A DNA stretch of 42,374 nt from CAYNOZ01 sp964398955. GTDB taxonomy: Archaea > Methanobacteriota_B > Thermococci > Thermococcales > CAYNOZ01. Below, piece by piece: positions 24,893-34,330 of this stretch. Within the stretch, counting starts at the first letter, position 1; each line of letters starts with the position of its first letter. The stretch lies in assembly GCA_964398955.1 (NCBI GenBank), contig CAYNOZ010000003.1:1-42374 (forward strand), written 5' to 3'. The position numbers were made by a program, and so were the translations under genes. The notes below the pieces were generated by a model. The model ran no database searches. It worked only from the letters and a program-made list of their open reading frames with translations, and was not told the origin of the DNA.

Positions 24893-26230
24893 TTAAATAG
24901 AAGAAGAAGGAAGATCCATAGCATCTTCAGCAGCTAAAACTATCCCTTCACTAACCGTAGGATGCGCATGCAAAGTACCTACAACATCATCAACAGTCAA
25001 ACCATTCTCAACCGCCACAGCAATCTCATGAATAATTTCACTAGCCTCAGGACCAACTATCTGACCACCTTTAATAACACCATCATCATCCACAGCAATT
25101 CTTAAAGTACCTTCAGCCTTATTCTTAGTATAAGCAGCGCCAACCCCTCTAAACGAGGCTCTTCCCACATTATAGTCTTCAAACTCACCAATTTTAGCTA
25201 ACTGCGGATCCGTGAACACTACCTCAGGAACAGAAGATTTCTCATTATCCCTACCAACTATAGAATCAACAGCTACAGAAGCCTCATTATAAGCCTTATG
25301 AGCTAACATTTTACCTCCAACAACATCTCCTATAGCGTAAATATTCGAATCCTCTGTTAACCCCTTATCATTCACTTCAATAAAACCATCTTCATCAACA
25401 GTTACATCAGTCTCACCAAGATTTAAACCATCTGTCACTGGAACCCTACCAACTGATATAAGACATTTATCCGCAGAAAACTCTTCACCATCATCAGTAC
25501 TTAAAATAACTTCTCCATCTTCCTTCTCAAGATCACTTACCATTTGATTAGTTTTCACATCTAAACCCATCTTCTTAGCTTTCCTTGAAATCGGAGTAAC
25601 CATCCTTCTATTAAAATGAGGCAATATTTGTCTTTCAGCTTCCAATATCGTCACATCCGACCCTAACTTATGACTAATAGTTCCCAGTTCCATCCCAATA
25701 TAACCTGCTCCAATTATCAACAGCCTTTCAGGTAATGAATCCATTTCAAAGAAATGATCAGAACTTACAACTAAATCCCCATCGAACTCCATATTCGGAA
25801 TTTCCGCTGGCACAGAACCAGTCGCAATAACTGCATTATCAAATTCTACAGTTTCTTCACCAACTTCAGCCTTATCAGAAGAGATAAATGAAGCTTCTTC
25901 ATTCCTAATATCAACACCATTTCTGTTTAAATGTTTTTCAGCATTAGAAACCAATGTATCCACATTTTCATTAGCCCATTCAGAAGTTCTCTCAAAATCT
26001 ACTTCCACATCCCCCTTAACTCCTAAATCTTCACTATTATTCGGATAGTAAACCAAATCAGCAGCATTAGCCAAAGCCTTCGAAGGTATACAACCTCTAT
26101 TTAAGCATACACCTCCAACATCTCCCTTCTCAGCTAAGATCACATCTAAACCTAATTCAGATCCTCTCAAGGCCGAAACTAAACCGCCTGGACCTGCACC
26201 AATTACAAGTAAATCTGTTTGTACAGTCAT
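24893..26230 (-). CDS. lpdA: Dihydrolipoamide dehydrogenase
   Basis: 445 residues from the ATG at 26230, with GAGTGAG about ten bases upstream. FAD motif LLVIGAGPGGLVSA; redox-active disulfide GGVCLNRGCIPSKAL (C42, C47); second Rossmann motif LLIIGAGYIGMELG; second FAD segment IYAIGDVVGG; and the C-terminal catalytic HAHPTVSEGI. It reoxidises dihydrolipoamide with NAD+. No 2-oxoacid dehydrogenase or glycine-cleavage genes lie in the window, so its partner complex is unknown. It is tail-to-tail with the formate-dehydrogenase-like gene (17 bases). Confidence 0.93.
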   Translation of the reverse strand: MTVQTDLLVIGAGPGGLVSALRGSELGLDVILAEKGDVGGVCLNRGCIPSKALANAADLVYYPNNSEDLGVKGDVEVDFERTSEWANENVDTLVSNAEKHLNRNGVDIRNEEASFISSDKAEVGEETVEFDNAVIATGSVPAEIPNMEFDGDLVVSSDHFFEMDSLPERLLIIGAGYIGMELGTISHKLGSDVTILEAERQILPHFNRRMVTPISRKAKKMGLDVKTNQMVSDLEKEDGEVILSTDDGEEFSADKCLISVGRVPVTDGLNLGETDVTVDEDGFIEVNDKGLTEDSNIYAIGDVVGGKMLAHKAYNEASVAVDSIVGRDNEKSSVPEVVFTDPQLAKIGEFEDYNVGRASFRGVGAAYTKNKAEGTLRIAVDDDGVIKGGQIVGPEASEIIHEIAVAVENGLTVDDVVGTLHAHPTVSEGIVLAAEDAMDLPSSSI

Positions 26231-26352
26231 CTGAATCAACTCACTCAAAATTAATCATAATAATATATAAACCTCAGGTTAAAGATATTTTGTTGGATAA
26301 AGTTTTAAGTTATCTCGGTGACTTGATACTAAGTGAGAGTAAGAGGGAAAAA

Positions 26353-26360
26353 CTTAAATT
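26353..26360 (+). promoter_or_regulatory. TATA-like box of tRNA-Arg
   Basis: CTTAAATT lies 33-40 bases before the first tRNA base, a reasonable distance for a start a few bases upstream of the mature tRNA. Confidence 0.45.
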
Positions 26361-26392
26361 GGATAGATGATTCCACAATGCGGGAGCCAAAT

Positions 26393-26470
26393 GAGCCCGT
26401 GGCCTAGCCCGGATAGGGCACCGGCCTTCTAAGCCGGCGTTCGTGGGTTCAAATCCCACCGGGCTCACCA
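26393..26470 (+). tRNA. tRNA-Arg (anticodon UCU), CCA encoded
   Basis: Acceptor stem GAGCCCG pairs with CGGGCTC. The anticodon stem CCGGC/GCCGG encloses loop CTTCTAA, giving anticodon TCT, which reads AGA and AGG. T-arm GTGGG-TTCAAAT-CCCAC. Discriminator A at 26467 is followed by an encoded CCA (26468-26470). No intron. The codons it reads are the main Arg codons in the window. Confidence 0.95.
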
Positions 26471-26553
26471 TTTTAAACAATAATTAATTAATACAGTTCT
26501 TTAAGTTTTTTAAACTCTAAGAATAGTTTTTATGTTAAGTTTTGTTATTTTTG

Positions 26554-27798
26554 TTACTTTATTTGTTGTTGGTTTTTTGTTAGGTCTCCTCGTCCGATTC
26601 CAAACATTTTGAATCCTTTTGGTGGTTCTTGTAGCATTCCTCTTCCGTCAATTAAGATATTTTTTTTCATTAGGTTTTTGTATTTTTGGAAGTTTATTTT
26701 TTGGAATTCTTTGTGGTCTGTTGCTATTATTACTGTTACTGAGTTTTTGAAGACGTTTTCTATGTTTCCTTTTATGTATGGGTCGTAGTAGGCTATTTCT
26801 GCTCCTTGGTTTTGCAGTGTTTTTCCTATTTTTATTGCTGGTGAGTTTCTTTTGTCGTCTGTTCCTGCTTTGTATGCGATTCCTAGTATTCCGATTTTTT
26901 TGTTTTTTAGGTTTTTGAATGTGTTTTTAATGATTTTGGTTACTTCTTGTGGCATTTTTTCGTTTCTTTTTCTTGAGGTTTTTATTATTCCTTTTTCTTG
27001 TTTTGTTTTTTCTAGTAGTAGGTATGGGTCTTTTGGGAGGCAGTGCCCTCCTACTCCTGCGCCTGGTTTTAGGTAGTTTACTCTTGGGTGTGAGTTTGCT
27101 ATTTTTATTGCTTCGAATGCGTTTATTCCTAGTTCTTGACATATTAGTCCTATTTCATTTGTTGCTGCGATGTTTATATCTCTGTATATGTTTTCCATTA
27201 ATTTTACTACTTCTGAAGTTCTTGAGTCTGTTTTATGTATTTTTCCGTTTACGAATGTTTTGAATAGTTCTGTTACTTTTTCTGTGCTTTCTTTATTTAC
27301 TCCTCCAACTATTCTAGGATTTTCTTTTAGCTCTTCCATTATTTTTCCTGGCATTACTCTTTCTGGGCAGTGCGCCATGTAGGGGCTTTTCCCTGTTTGT
27401 TCTTGAATTTCTTTGTATAGTTCTTCGGTGGTTCCTGGTGGTGTTGTGCTTTCTATTACTATTATGTCTTCGTTTTCGATTTTTTCTTCTAAGGGGTTTA
27501 ATGCTGATTTTAAGTGTGATAGGTCTGCTTCTTTTTTGTTTTCTTTTAATGGGGTTTGAACTGATATAAAGTAAGTTTCTCCTTTTTTAAGATTTTTTGA
27601 TGCTTTTAAGTTACCTGTTTCTATTTCTTGTTTTAAATGTTTTTCTATTTCCGGTTCTTCAACTGGAGAGATACCGGAGTTAACTTTCTCTACTGTATCA
27701 TCGTCTATGTCGTATCCCACGACACTATGACCTGATTTGGATAAAATAATAGCAGTGGGAAGACCAATGTATCCTAAACCAATTACTCGGATTTCCAT
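26554..27798 (-). CDS. wecC: UDP-N-acetyl-D-mannosamine dehydrogenase
   Basis: 414 residues of the UDP-sugar 6-dehydrogenase family. N-terminal NAD-binding VIGLGYIGLPTA; middle domain with ESTTPPGTTEEL and HCPERVMPG; catalytic Cys253 in GAGVGGHCLPKDP; C-terminal domain GILGIAYKAGTDDKRNSPA. The HCPERVMPG segment fits the ManNAc-type enzymes better than UDP-glucose dehydrogenase. It makes UDP-ManNAcA, an acidic sugar donor for surface or N-linked glycans. GGTGA precedes the ATG, and a TATA-like CTTTAAAAAT (minus strand, about 27825-27834) gives a short leader. The 3' two-thirds of the coding strand are strongly A+C-rich. Confidence 0.9.
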   Translation of the reverse strand: MEIRVIGLGYIGLPTAIILSKSGHSVVGYDIDDDTVEKVNSGISPVEEPEIEKHLKQEIETGNLKASKNLKKGETYFISVQTPLKENKKEADLSHLKSALNPLEEKIENEDIIVIESTTPPGTTEELYKEIQEQTGKSPYMAHCPERVMPGKIMEELKENPRIVGGVNKESTEKVTELFKTFVNGKIHKTDSRTSEVVKLMENIYRDINIAATNEIGLICQELGINAFEAIKIANSHPRVNYLKPGAGVGGHCLPKDPYLLLEKTKQEKGIIKTSRKRNEKMPQEVTKIIKNTFKNLKNKKIGILGIAYKAGTDDKRNSPAIKIGKTLQNQGAEIAYYDPYIKGNIENVFKNSVTVIIATDHKEFQKINFQKYKNLMKKNILIDGRGMLQEPPKGFKMFGIGRGDLTKNQQQIK

Positions 27799-28107
27799 CG
27801 TTTCACCAACTACCTTTCCAATTAATTTTTAAAGTATTTTCTCCACAAAACGTTTTCAGAAAAGGTTTCATGGATAATTTTCAACAAACCCAGAAACATA
27901 AGAAATGAAAAGATAGAAAATTCTTCTTTAACTAATATAAGGTATATAAGGATCGTTTCAGGTAGATAAAAATTTTAAATAAATTTAAAAATTATTCAAG
28001 ACGATTGTAAAAGTTTGTGAACGCAAATAAATCCATTAATATCTTTTGAAAACGTTAAAAAAAGCATTTTATAAAAAAACCTTAAATAAGGAAGATACTT
28101 TACAAAT
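27799..28107. promoter_or_regulatory. Divergent control region between wecC and the DUF354 gene
   Basis: 309 bases. wecC side: a TATA-like box at about 27825-27834 and AACGTTTTC at 27849-27857. DUF354 side: CTTAAATAAG at 28081-28090, about 25 bases before the ATG at 28108, pointing to a leaderless or nearly leaderless transcript, and GAAAACGTT at 28048-28056, the same motif inverted. A further strong TATA-like TATATAAG lies at about 27943-27950 on the plus strand; if used it would start a transcript near 27975 with a long leader or a small RNA. No open frame is convincing here. Confidence 0.5.
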
Positions 28108-29208
28108 ATGGTCATGACGATGAGAATATGGATCGATCTCTCCAACGCACCTCATGCACAATTCTTCAGCACCTTCATAGAAGATCTAAGAAGATCAGAA
28201 AATGAAATACTAGTAACCGCAAGAAAATTCGACCATCTAATAGGAATATTAAATGACAAAGGGATCGACCACAAAGTAGTAGGGAAACACGGTGGAGCAA
28301 CATTAGAAGGAAAACTAAAAGCAAGTTCCGAAAGAATACATGAACTGACAGACATAGTATCAAACTTCGAACCAGATATATCAATTTCAAAACACTCTGT
28401 AGAAGCACCAAGAGTAGCATTCGGATTAGACATACCAACAATAACCGTAGCAGACAATGAACATGCAACAGCACAAAACAAACTAATATTCCCACTAGCA
28501 GATAAAATAATAACTCCCTCATCAATCCCAAAAAAAACTCTAGTCAAACAAGGAGCAAACGAAGAATCAATAGTAACTTATAACGGATTCTCAGAAATAG
28601 CTCATGTTGACAACTTCAAACCAAATTCAAAGGTTCTAGAGAAATTATCTTTAAACCCTGAAAAACCAATAATAGTAATGAGAACAGTACCAATAAAAGC
28701 TAACTACTACGAAGAAAATAATGGATCAATGGTTTACGATATAATACCCGAACTAAACAAAAAATCAGATTCACAAATAGTTCTTTTCCCTAGATCAGAA
28801 GATCAGAAGAAAAGATTATCAAAATTCGATGTCATAATACCTGAAAACACCATAGACTCCCTAAGCCTCTTAAACTACTCAGATCTAATGATAGGAGCTG
28901 GTGGTACTATGAACAGAGAATCAATAGCGATAGGGACACCTGCAATCTCAACATATCCCCAAGAACTACTATCAGTAACAAGGTACCTAATAGAAAAAGA
29001 TCTACTAGTCCACACAACCAAAACAGAATCAACACTAAAAGAAACTAAAAAATTACTGAAAACCAATAAAAACTATAAAAACAAACTAAAAGAATGCATA
29101 AACCCTACAAATATAATAACAAGAACAATAGAAGATATAACAGGAAAAGGAGTACTAAAAACCAGTAATGTCACCACAAAAGAAGAAACAATAAAAGAAA
29201 AAGCATAA
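28108..29208 (+). CDS. DUF354 family protein (glycosyltransferase-B-like)
   Basis: 366 residues from 28108; ATGs at 28114 and 28120 are also possible, and MRIWIDLSNAPH at the last one is the usual family beginning. The N-terminal domain has FEPDISISKHSVEAPRVAFGL, and the C-terminal domain has FPRSEDQ and the conserved LMIGAGGTMNRESIAIGTPAIS, which resembles the nucleotide-sugar-binding part of GT-B enzymes. The family is common in archaeal polysaccharide and glycan loci but poorly characterised. It is divergent from wecC, and the two upstream motifs match, so a role in surface glycan synthesis is plausible. Confidence 0.82.
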   Translation: MVMTMRIWIDLSNAPHAQFFSTFIEDLRRSENEILVTARKFDHLIGILNDKGIDHKVVGKHGGATLEGKLKASSERIHELTDIVSNFEPDISISKHSVEAPRVAFGLDIPTITVADNEHATAQNKLIFPLADKIITPSSIPKKTLVKQGANEESIVTYNGFSEIAHVDNFKPNSKVLEKLSLNPEKPIIVMRTVPIKANYYEENNGSMVYDIIPELNKKSDSQIVLFPRSEDQKKRLSKFDVIIPENTIDSLSLLNYSDLMIGAGGTMNRESIAIGTPAISTYPQELLSVTRYLIEKDLLVHTTKTESTLKETKKLLKTNKNYKNKLKECINPTNIITRTIEDITGKGVLKTSNVTTKEETIKEKA

Positions 29209-29262
29209 AATTTCATAAAACCATTCTCATAATCAAAATCTGATAACCAATCAATTAATTTA

Positions 29263-29802
29263 TCAAGCTAAGGTTGAAGTGAAAAATGACTCTATAATCG
29301 CTGCTATTAGCAACATTATGCTTGCTCCGGCAATTATTAGGATTGATTCATTAAATTCATTTCTAAGATTTCTTTTGTTAGAAATCCAACCTAGAAACAT
29401 TTTATATCCTGCCACACAACTGAATAATATTGCTGGGATTTCCACGATTCCATGCGGTACGATTAAAACTATGAATGTGAGTAAATTACCGTTCTGACCC
29501 ATCATAGTTCCGAGAACTCCTAAAATAATCCCGTTAACCACTAAAACCATTGTAGGGATAATACCGAATATTATACCTAATACAAAAGCCATTAAAGCAA
29601 CTCTAAGATTATTCAAAAAGATCATAACCATCATAGATGATTTGGTAGCTTCAGTATCAACTATACTTCTTAAGTATTCGCTAAATCTGTCAATGAATTG
29701 TTGAATGACTTCTGGAAATGCTAATTGAATAAAGATTCCAATTAGTACACCGAATACGAATAATCCTAAAGTAAGTTTGAGCAGAGTACTTTCCCTTTTC
29801 AA
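29263..29802 (-). CDS. SpoIIM-like (DUF95) membrane protein
   Basis: 179 residues with about five membrane helices. The motif PHGIVEIPAILFS is the hallmark of the stage II sporulation protein M family, widespread in non-sporulating archaea; function there is unknown. The start is uncertain: the TTG at 29802 has no clear ribosome site. The frame stays open upstream to a stop near 29889 without ATG, GTG or another TTG, although a GGTGGT sits about 60 bases upstream, before in-frame ATT and ATA codons. The gene is followed by the end of the convergent DUF354 gene. Confidence 0.8.
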   Translation of the reverse strand: MKRESTLLKLTLGLFVFGVLIGIFIQLAFPEVIQQFIDRFSEYLRSIVDTEATKSSMMVMIFLNNLRVALMAFVLGIIFGIIPTMVLVVNGIILGVLGTMMGQNGNLLTFIVLIVPHGIVEIPAILFSCVAGYKMFLGWISNKRNLRNEFNESILIIAGASIMLLIAAIIESFFTSTLA

Positions 29803-29920
29803 TGTGTTTATTAAATTTTCTAATCTTCCTTGATTGTTATTTAACTCTATAATACCACCATCTGGGCTTATTGGTTCTTCAAAATTTTTTTATGGATAAT
29901 TTTTGATTATTATTTGTTTT

Positions 29921-30769
29921 TTACACTCCCATTGCTGTTCTTAGAAGGTTACGAGTTCCTGGTCCAACTCCTAGTATGAATACGGCTAATTTCACTAAAT
30001 TTATAAGGTTTGAATCGACTTCCTCTTTACTATTTAATTCCTCAAGTATTAAGACTACTGGTATGAGAAATGATAGTTTAAGTGGGTACATTGCTGCGGC
30101 GGTATTGAGTTTGTCGATTAGATATCCTGCTAGTACATGTTGTTCCCAGTATCCGTGAAATTCTATACCTACGAAGGTTGTTGAAGCATCGTATATGTGG
30201 GCTGCGAATAGGAGTAGGTTGGCTTGTATTGCGTCTGATAACTTATTAAAGTAGGGGTGGGTTTCGTTAATATTTAGTTTTGGGAAGGAGTAGATTAGTG
30301 AGTAGATTAGTAGGAAGAAGAATATTATTTGTGAAAATATTAGTAGGCTTATTCCTTCTCTTATGATTAGTATTACATTTATGATTACTAGTGCGTATCC
30401 TAATATTTGGAATGGTTTTTTCCATTTTTTTTGGAAGATTTTTTTGAATACCAGGATTAATATTAAAGTTGATAGGCCTACAGTTATCCATATTCCTGGG
30501 GAGATGGTCCAATAGTTTCTAGGGTATGTTCCAGCATCTACTAATGCTCTTGTTGTTGGTCCTAGTATTATGAATGGTGTTAGGGTTTTTCCGAAGTTTT
30601 CGTCTATCTCCACGCCTAATTTTTTTAAAAGGCGAAATATAAATAAGACTGCAATACCAAGTATTATACCGTATACTAAGGTATTCACGATATTGTATCC
30701 CGAGTAATTCTGCATCGGGTCGATGAAGTATCTTTGAAAGAAATCAGTTAGCTGAGAGATCAATGTCAT
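29921..30769 (-). CDS. DUF63 family membrane protein
   Basis: 282 residues from the ATG at 30769, which has GGGTGG five bases upstream; the GTG at 30778 lies within that site. About seven or eight membrane helices. Family-typical stretches are YNIVNTLVYGIILGIAV near the start, FIILGPTTRALVDAG, and AAHIYDASTTFVGIEFHGY with EQHV in the C-terminal half; the conserved His and Asp residues suggest a metal site or catalysis. Archaeal family without established function. It is divergent from egsA with 65 bases between starts. The 3' part of its coding strand is A+C-rich. Confidence 0.85.
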   Translation of the reverse strand: MTLISQLTDFFQRYFIDPMQNYSGYNIVNTLVYGIILGIAVLFIFRLLKKLGVEIDENFGKTLTPFIILGPTTRALVDAGTYPRNYWTISPGIWITVGLSTLILILVFKKIFQKKWKKPFQILGYALVIINVILIIREGISLLIFSQIIFFFLLIYSLIYSFPKLNINETHPYFNKLSDAIQANLLLFAAHIYDASTTFVGIEFHGYWEQHVLAGYLIDKLNTAAAMYPLKLSFLIPVVLILEELNSKEEVDSNLINLVKLAVFILGVGPGTRNLLRTAMGV

Positions 30770-30834
30770 TTGGTCCACCCGAACATCATGGATCTTGAGG
30801 CTTAAAAGTTTAGTCTTTATTTAAGGTGATTTTA

Positions 30835-31863
30835 ATGCATACGATGGAATTTCCGAGGAAGGTCATACTTGGTAGTGACAACATTAATGACGTTCCAGAT
30901 GTGGTTAAGAGGATGAAGTTTGGTAGTAAGGTTTTGATTATTTCCGGTTCTAGAACCTATGAGGTGGCTGGTAGTAAGGTTGAGTCTTCTCTTAGTAATT
31001 CTGGTTATGAAGTTGATAATTTTTTATTGAATGATAAGAGTATGGAGGAAGTTGATAGTGTAGTTGATAAGTTTTCGGATTTTGATTGGATGATAGGTGT
31101 TGGAGGTGGCAGTGTTATTGATGTAGCTAAGGTTTCTTCTTATCGTTTAGATGTACCTTTTGTTTCTTTTCCTACAACAGCTTCTCATGATGGTATTGCC
31201 TCCTCTAAGGCTTCTATAGGTTCTGGTAAGTCTCAGAAAACTCATTCACCATTAGTTGTGATAGTTGACACTAAAATAGTTAGTGAAAGTCCTTATAGGT
31301 TCACTGCAGCAGGTGTAGGAGATGCGGTTTCAAATCTTACTGCTGTTAGAGATCTTGAATTAGCGAATAGATTGAGAGGGGAATATAAAAGTGATTATGC
31401 TTCTTCGTTATCAAGAATGTCTGCTGAAATGATAATTAAAGACGCTGACTTTATCAAAGAAGGTTTAGAAGAAAGCGCTAGGAAGGTTATCAAGGCGTTA
31501 ATCTCTAGTGGAGTTGCAATGAGTATAGCAGGATCATCTAGGCCTGCTTCAGGAGCTGAACATTTGTTTTCACATGCTTTGGATGAGATTGCAGATTCTT
31601 CAGCGCTTCACGGTGAACAATGCGGCGTTGGATCAATAATAATGGCTTATCTACATGGTATGGATTGGGAAAGAATTAAAAATACTTTAAAGAAAGTGAA
31701 AGCACCAACAAATGCTGAAGAACTAGGAGTAAGTCGGGAAGAAGTAATAAAGGCATTAACAACAGCTCATAAAATAAGAGACAGATACACAATACTAGGA
31801 GAATCCGGACTAACCGAAAAAGCAGCAAAACATGCAGCAAAGACAACAAAGGTGATAAAATGA
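30835..31863 (+). CDS. egsA: sn-Glycerol-1-phosphate dehydrogenase
   Basis: 342 residues from the ATG at 30835; AAGGTGAT upstream contains the in-frame GTG at 30826. It reduces dihydroxyacetone phosphate to sn-glycerol-1-phosphate, the backbone of archaeal membrane lipids. NAD(P) motif GVGGGSVIDVAK; FPTTASHDGIASSKAS; zinc ligands expected in SHDG, GAEHLFSHALD and HGEQCGVG. Its last four bases overlap the UPF0179 gene (ATGA), so the two are translationally coupled. Codons are G/T-rich to about 31640 and then switch to A/C-rich for the last 60 codons. Confidence 0.95.
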   Translation: MHTMEFPRKVILGSDNINDVPDVVKRMKFGSKVLIISGSRTYEVAGSKVESSLSNSGYEVDNFLLNDKSMEEVDSVVDKFSDFDWMIGVGGGSVIDVAKVSSYRLDVPFVSFPTTASHDGIASSKASIGSGKSQKTHSPLVVIVDTKIVSESPYRFTAAGVGDAVSNLTAVRDLELANRLRGEYKSDYASSLSRMSAEMIIKDADFIKEGLEESARKVIKALISSGVAMSIAGSSRPASGAEHLFSHALDEIADSSALHGEQCGVGSIIMAYLHGMDWERIKNTLKKVKAPTNAEELGVSREEVIKALTTAHKIRDRYTILGESGLTEKAAKHAAKTTKVIK

Positions 31864-32297
31864 AAGAAGACAAAATAATCACACTCGTAGGAAAGGGCCT
31901 TGCCGAAGAAGGAAGAGAATTCATAAGCGGAGGAGAAGCAGACCCATGTAGAGAATGCGAATACGAAGATGTATGCATAGGAAACGTAGAAAAAGGCCGA
32001 AGATACAGAATCACCAAAGTAAGAGATGTCAACCATCAGTGCCCGGTCCATAAAGGCGGAGTAAAAGTCGTTGAAGTAATGGAACCATCAATTAAAGCAC
32101 TAGTAGAACCGAAAAAAGCCATGGTAGGATCAAAAATAACTTTTAACACACTAGATTCAGAATGCACAAATTACGAAGAGTACCTCAACCCAGAAGGCCT
32201 TAGAGATGGAGATAAGTGCAAAGTACTTAATCATGGAAAAAAAGTTTCATGCAACGGAAAAAGACTCATAATAGTAGAACTAAAAAGAATAGGTTAA
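31860..32297 (+). CDS. UPF0179 family protein
   Basis: 145 residues. The sequence follows the archaeal UPF0179 pattern: ITLVGKGLAEEGREF, CRECEYEDVCIGN, GRRYRITKVRDVNHQCPVH, VVEVMEPSI, then SECTNYEEYLNPEGLRDGDKCKV. Several conserved cysteines (CRECEYEDVC, QCPVH, SEC) suggest a metal or iron-sulfur site. Function is not established. It starts inside the stop of egsA and its last four bases overlap the convergent PP-loop gene. Confidence 0.9.
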   Translation: MKEDKIITLVGKGLAEEGREFISGGEADPCRECEYEDVCIGNVEKGRRYRITKVRDVNHQCPVHKGGVKVVEVMEPSIKALVEPKKAMVGSKITFNTLDSECTNYEEYLNPEGLRDGDKCKVLNHGKKVSCNGKRLIIVELKRIG

Positions 32298-33220
32298 TTC
32301 CTATTAGGTAATTCATTTATCCTTTTTAACCCATTAAAAGGTTTTAAAGTTCTTTTTCTAACTTTATCTAAAATTCTTCTTATATAAAAATCTCTAACAG
32401 GCTTCTTATCTAAATTCTTATTAATTATAGGAGTTTTTTCCTCCACAAGAATATTCTTTTCATAAGATTTCAACATATTAGTAACTTCTTCCTCTGTAAA
32501 ACCGAAAAGACCTGGAAGATTAATCCTAACCACGTTATCTAAAACTTTGACCGCTTCTTTACCGTAATTACGGAAAGAACCGAAAATAATAGTAGAATTG
32601 TTATTACTTAATGCATAATCTTTAACCTCAGATTCCACCAAATCTAAGTAATTATCCCACCTAAACCCATTCTTCCTTAATTCTTTAACAGCTCTAGACC
32701 TATTAATATTCACAAAATCATGATCAGAATCTGTAAATTTAACAATCCTTCTAATTTGATTCCTACTAACCATAGGAATAAAAGAAGAACCAGGATCAAT
32801 CGTTACAGCCTTAACATCAAAACCCATCTCTTTAAGTGTTAAAAGAGAAGCCATACTACCTAAATCACCGGATAAACCTAATACAACCTCGCCATTACCC
32901 TCAATAAACTTATCTTTAGATAAACGAATTTCCAAATTCCTTCTAAATAAATTCAAAATCCTATTATCCTCTTCACGATCTCTTCTAAGGTTTCTTACCT
33001 TTTCAAGAGAATTTTGAACTTCAAGATTCTTAATACGCCTATCCCAATCCGTAGTCCATTCAACACTTGAAAGATCAAATTTATTCTTTAAATCAGGAAT
33101 TAAATTCTCAAAATCTTCTTCATCCTCAGCTAAATCAACCTTTAAAACACCACTTTTTGTCTCTACATTATTAGCCATGATGCCATTGCTGCGGAGAAAT
33201 TCATCAATTCTTCCCTCCAT
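32294..33220 (-). CDS. PP-loop superfamily ATPase-like protein (COG1365-like)
   Basis: 308 residues. The centre contains VVLGLSGDLGSMASLLTL, a PP-loop (ATP pyrophosphatase) motif with Asp-Leu-Gly in place of the usual Gly-Gly-x-Asp pattern, followed by GFDVKAVTIDPG as in the nucleotide-binding fold. The N-terminal 100 residues are charged. The C-terminal part has RINLPGLFGFTEEEV and a basic tail. Archaeal proteins of this type (COG1365) are predicted ATPases of unknown role, perhaps RNA modification. Assignment by pattern only. Confidence 0.6.
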   Translation of the reverse strand: MEGRIDEFLRSNGIMANNVETKSGVLKVDLAEDEEDFENLIPDLKNKFDLSSVEWTTDWDRRIKNLEVQNSLEKVRNLRRDREEDNRILNLFRRNLEIRLSKDKFIEGNGEVVLGLSGDLGSMASLLTLKEMGFDVKAVTIDPGSSFIPMVSRNQIRRIVKFTDSDHDFVNINRSRAVKELRKNGFRWDNYLDLVESEVKDYALSNNNSTIIFGSFRNYGKEAVKVLDNVVRINLPGLFGFTEEEVTNMLKSYEKNILVEEKTPIINKNLDKKPVRDFYIRRILDKVRKRTLKPFNGLKRINELPNRN

Positions 33221-33270
33221 AACTACCCCATACTTATATTGAATAATACATATTTAAAAATGGTGCTTTA

Positions 33271-34290
33271 ATGTTTGAAAGAACAGAAGAATATATGTCA
33301 GAGAACGAGTTAGGAATAATATTACTAAGAAAACCGGAGAATCTCTTTTACTTCTCAGAATTTACTCCGATAGCCGGTGGCTATGTATTAATCCATCCAG
33401 AAGAATCTAAATTATTAGTTCCTGAATTAGAATATGATGCAGCTCAGAGAGAATCTAATTTAACCGTTGAGTTAATAGATGATTTTAATGACGTTTCTAA
33501 GATCCTTGAAGATTTTGATAGGGTAGGTGCTGAATCTGACTTTCCTCTTCATTTATCTAAAAGTTTGGAAAATGTAACAGATTTGGTGGATATTAGTGAT
33601 CATATATCTGATCTTAGAAAAATTAAGTCCGATGAAGAGATAAATAAGATAAAAAAAGCTTCTCAATTATCTGTTAAAGCTATGAAAAAAGGTATAGAAT
33701 CAATTAAAAGAGGGAAAAAAGAGTACGAGGTAGCTGCTGAGATAGAATATAAAATGAAAAGTAACGGAGCTGATACTGCATTTGATACAATTGTCGCATC
33801 CGGAGAAAGATCATCTTTACCTCATGGAGTAGCTTCTGAAAAGAAAATAGGAGATGGACCTGTAACGATGGATTTAGGTGCTAAGCTAAATAATTATTGT
33901 TCAGATATAACCAGAACGGTTTTGATGAATCCTTCTGAAAAAATGGAGGAAATATATGAAATAGTATTAGAAGCACAGAAAAAAGCAGTAGAAGCTGCTA
34001 AACCAGGTATGAAAGCTAAAGAATTGGATAAAGTTGCAAGAGATATAATTAAGGAATACGGATATGGTGACAGATTTTATCATACGCTAGGACATGGAGT
34101 AGGACTAGAAGTACATGAAACACCAAAAATTTCAGAAGACTCAGAAAAAGAATTGAAACCAGGAATGATAATAACAATAGAACCAGGAATTTACATAAAA
34201 AACGAAGGAGGAGTAAGAATTGAAGATACAGTTCTTATCACAGATGACGGAGTGGAAAGACTTACAAAAATGAAACGAGACTTAAGATAA
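33271..34290 (+). CDS. Xaa-Pro aminopeptidase/prolidase (M24B family)
   Basis: 339 residues; GGTG precedes the ATG. The N-terminal creatinase-like domain (about 1-115) is followed by the metallopeptidase domain: DTAFDTIVASGERSSLPHG, metal ligands in VTMDLGAKLNNYCSDITRT, HTLGHGVGLEVHE, MIITIEPGIYI and GGVRIEDTVLI (two Asp, one His, two Glu). It removes N-terminal residues before proline or cleaves X-Pro dipeptides in the cytoplasm. It is first in a run of five same-strand genes. Confidence 0.92.
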   Translation: MFERTEEYMSENELGIILLRKPENLFYFSEFTPIAGGYVLIHPEESKLLVPELEYDAAQRESNLTVELIDDFNDVSKILEDFDRVGAESDFPLHLSKSLENVTDLVDISDHISDLRKIKSDEEINKIKKASQLSVKAMKKGIESIKRGKKEYEVAAEIEYKMKSNGADTAFDTIVASGERSSLPHGVASEKKIGDGPVTMDLGAKLNNYCSDITRTVLMNPSEKMEEIYEIVLEAQKKAVEAAKPGMKAKELDKVARDIIKEYGYGDRFYHTLGHGVGLEVHETPKISEDSEKELKPGMIITIEPGIYIKNEGGVRIEDTVLITDDGVERLTKMKRDLR

Positions 34291-34330
34291 AATATCTAAA
34301 GATAAACGAATTCAAATTTAAGGTGATAAT

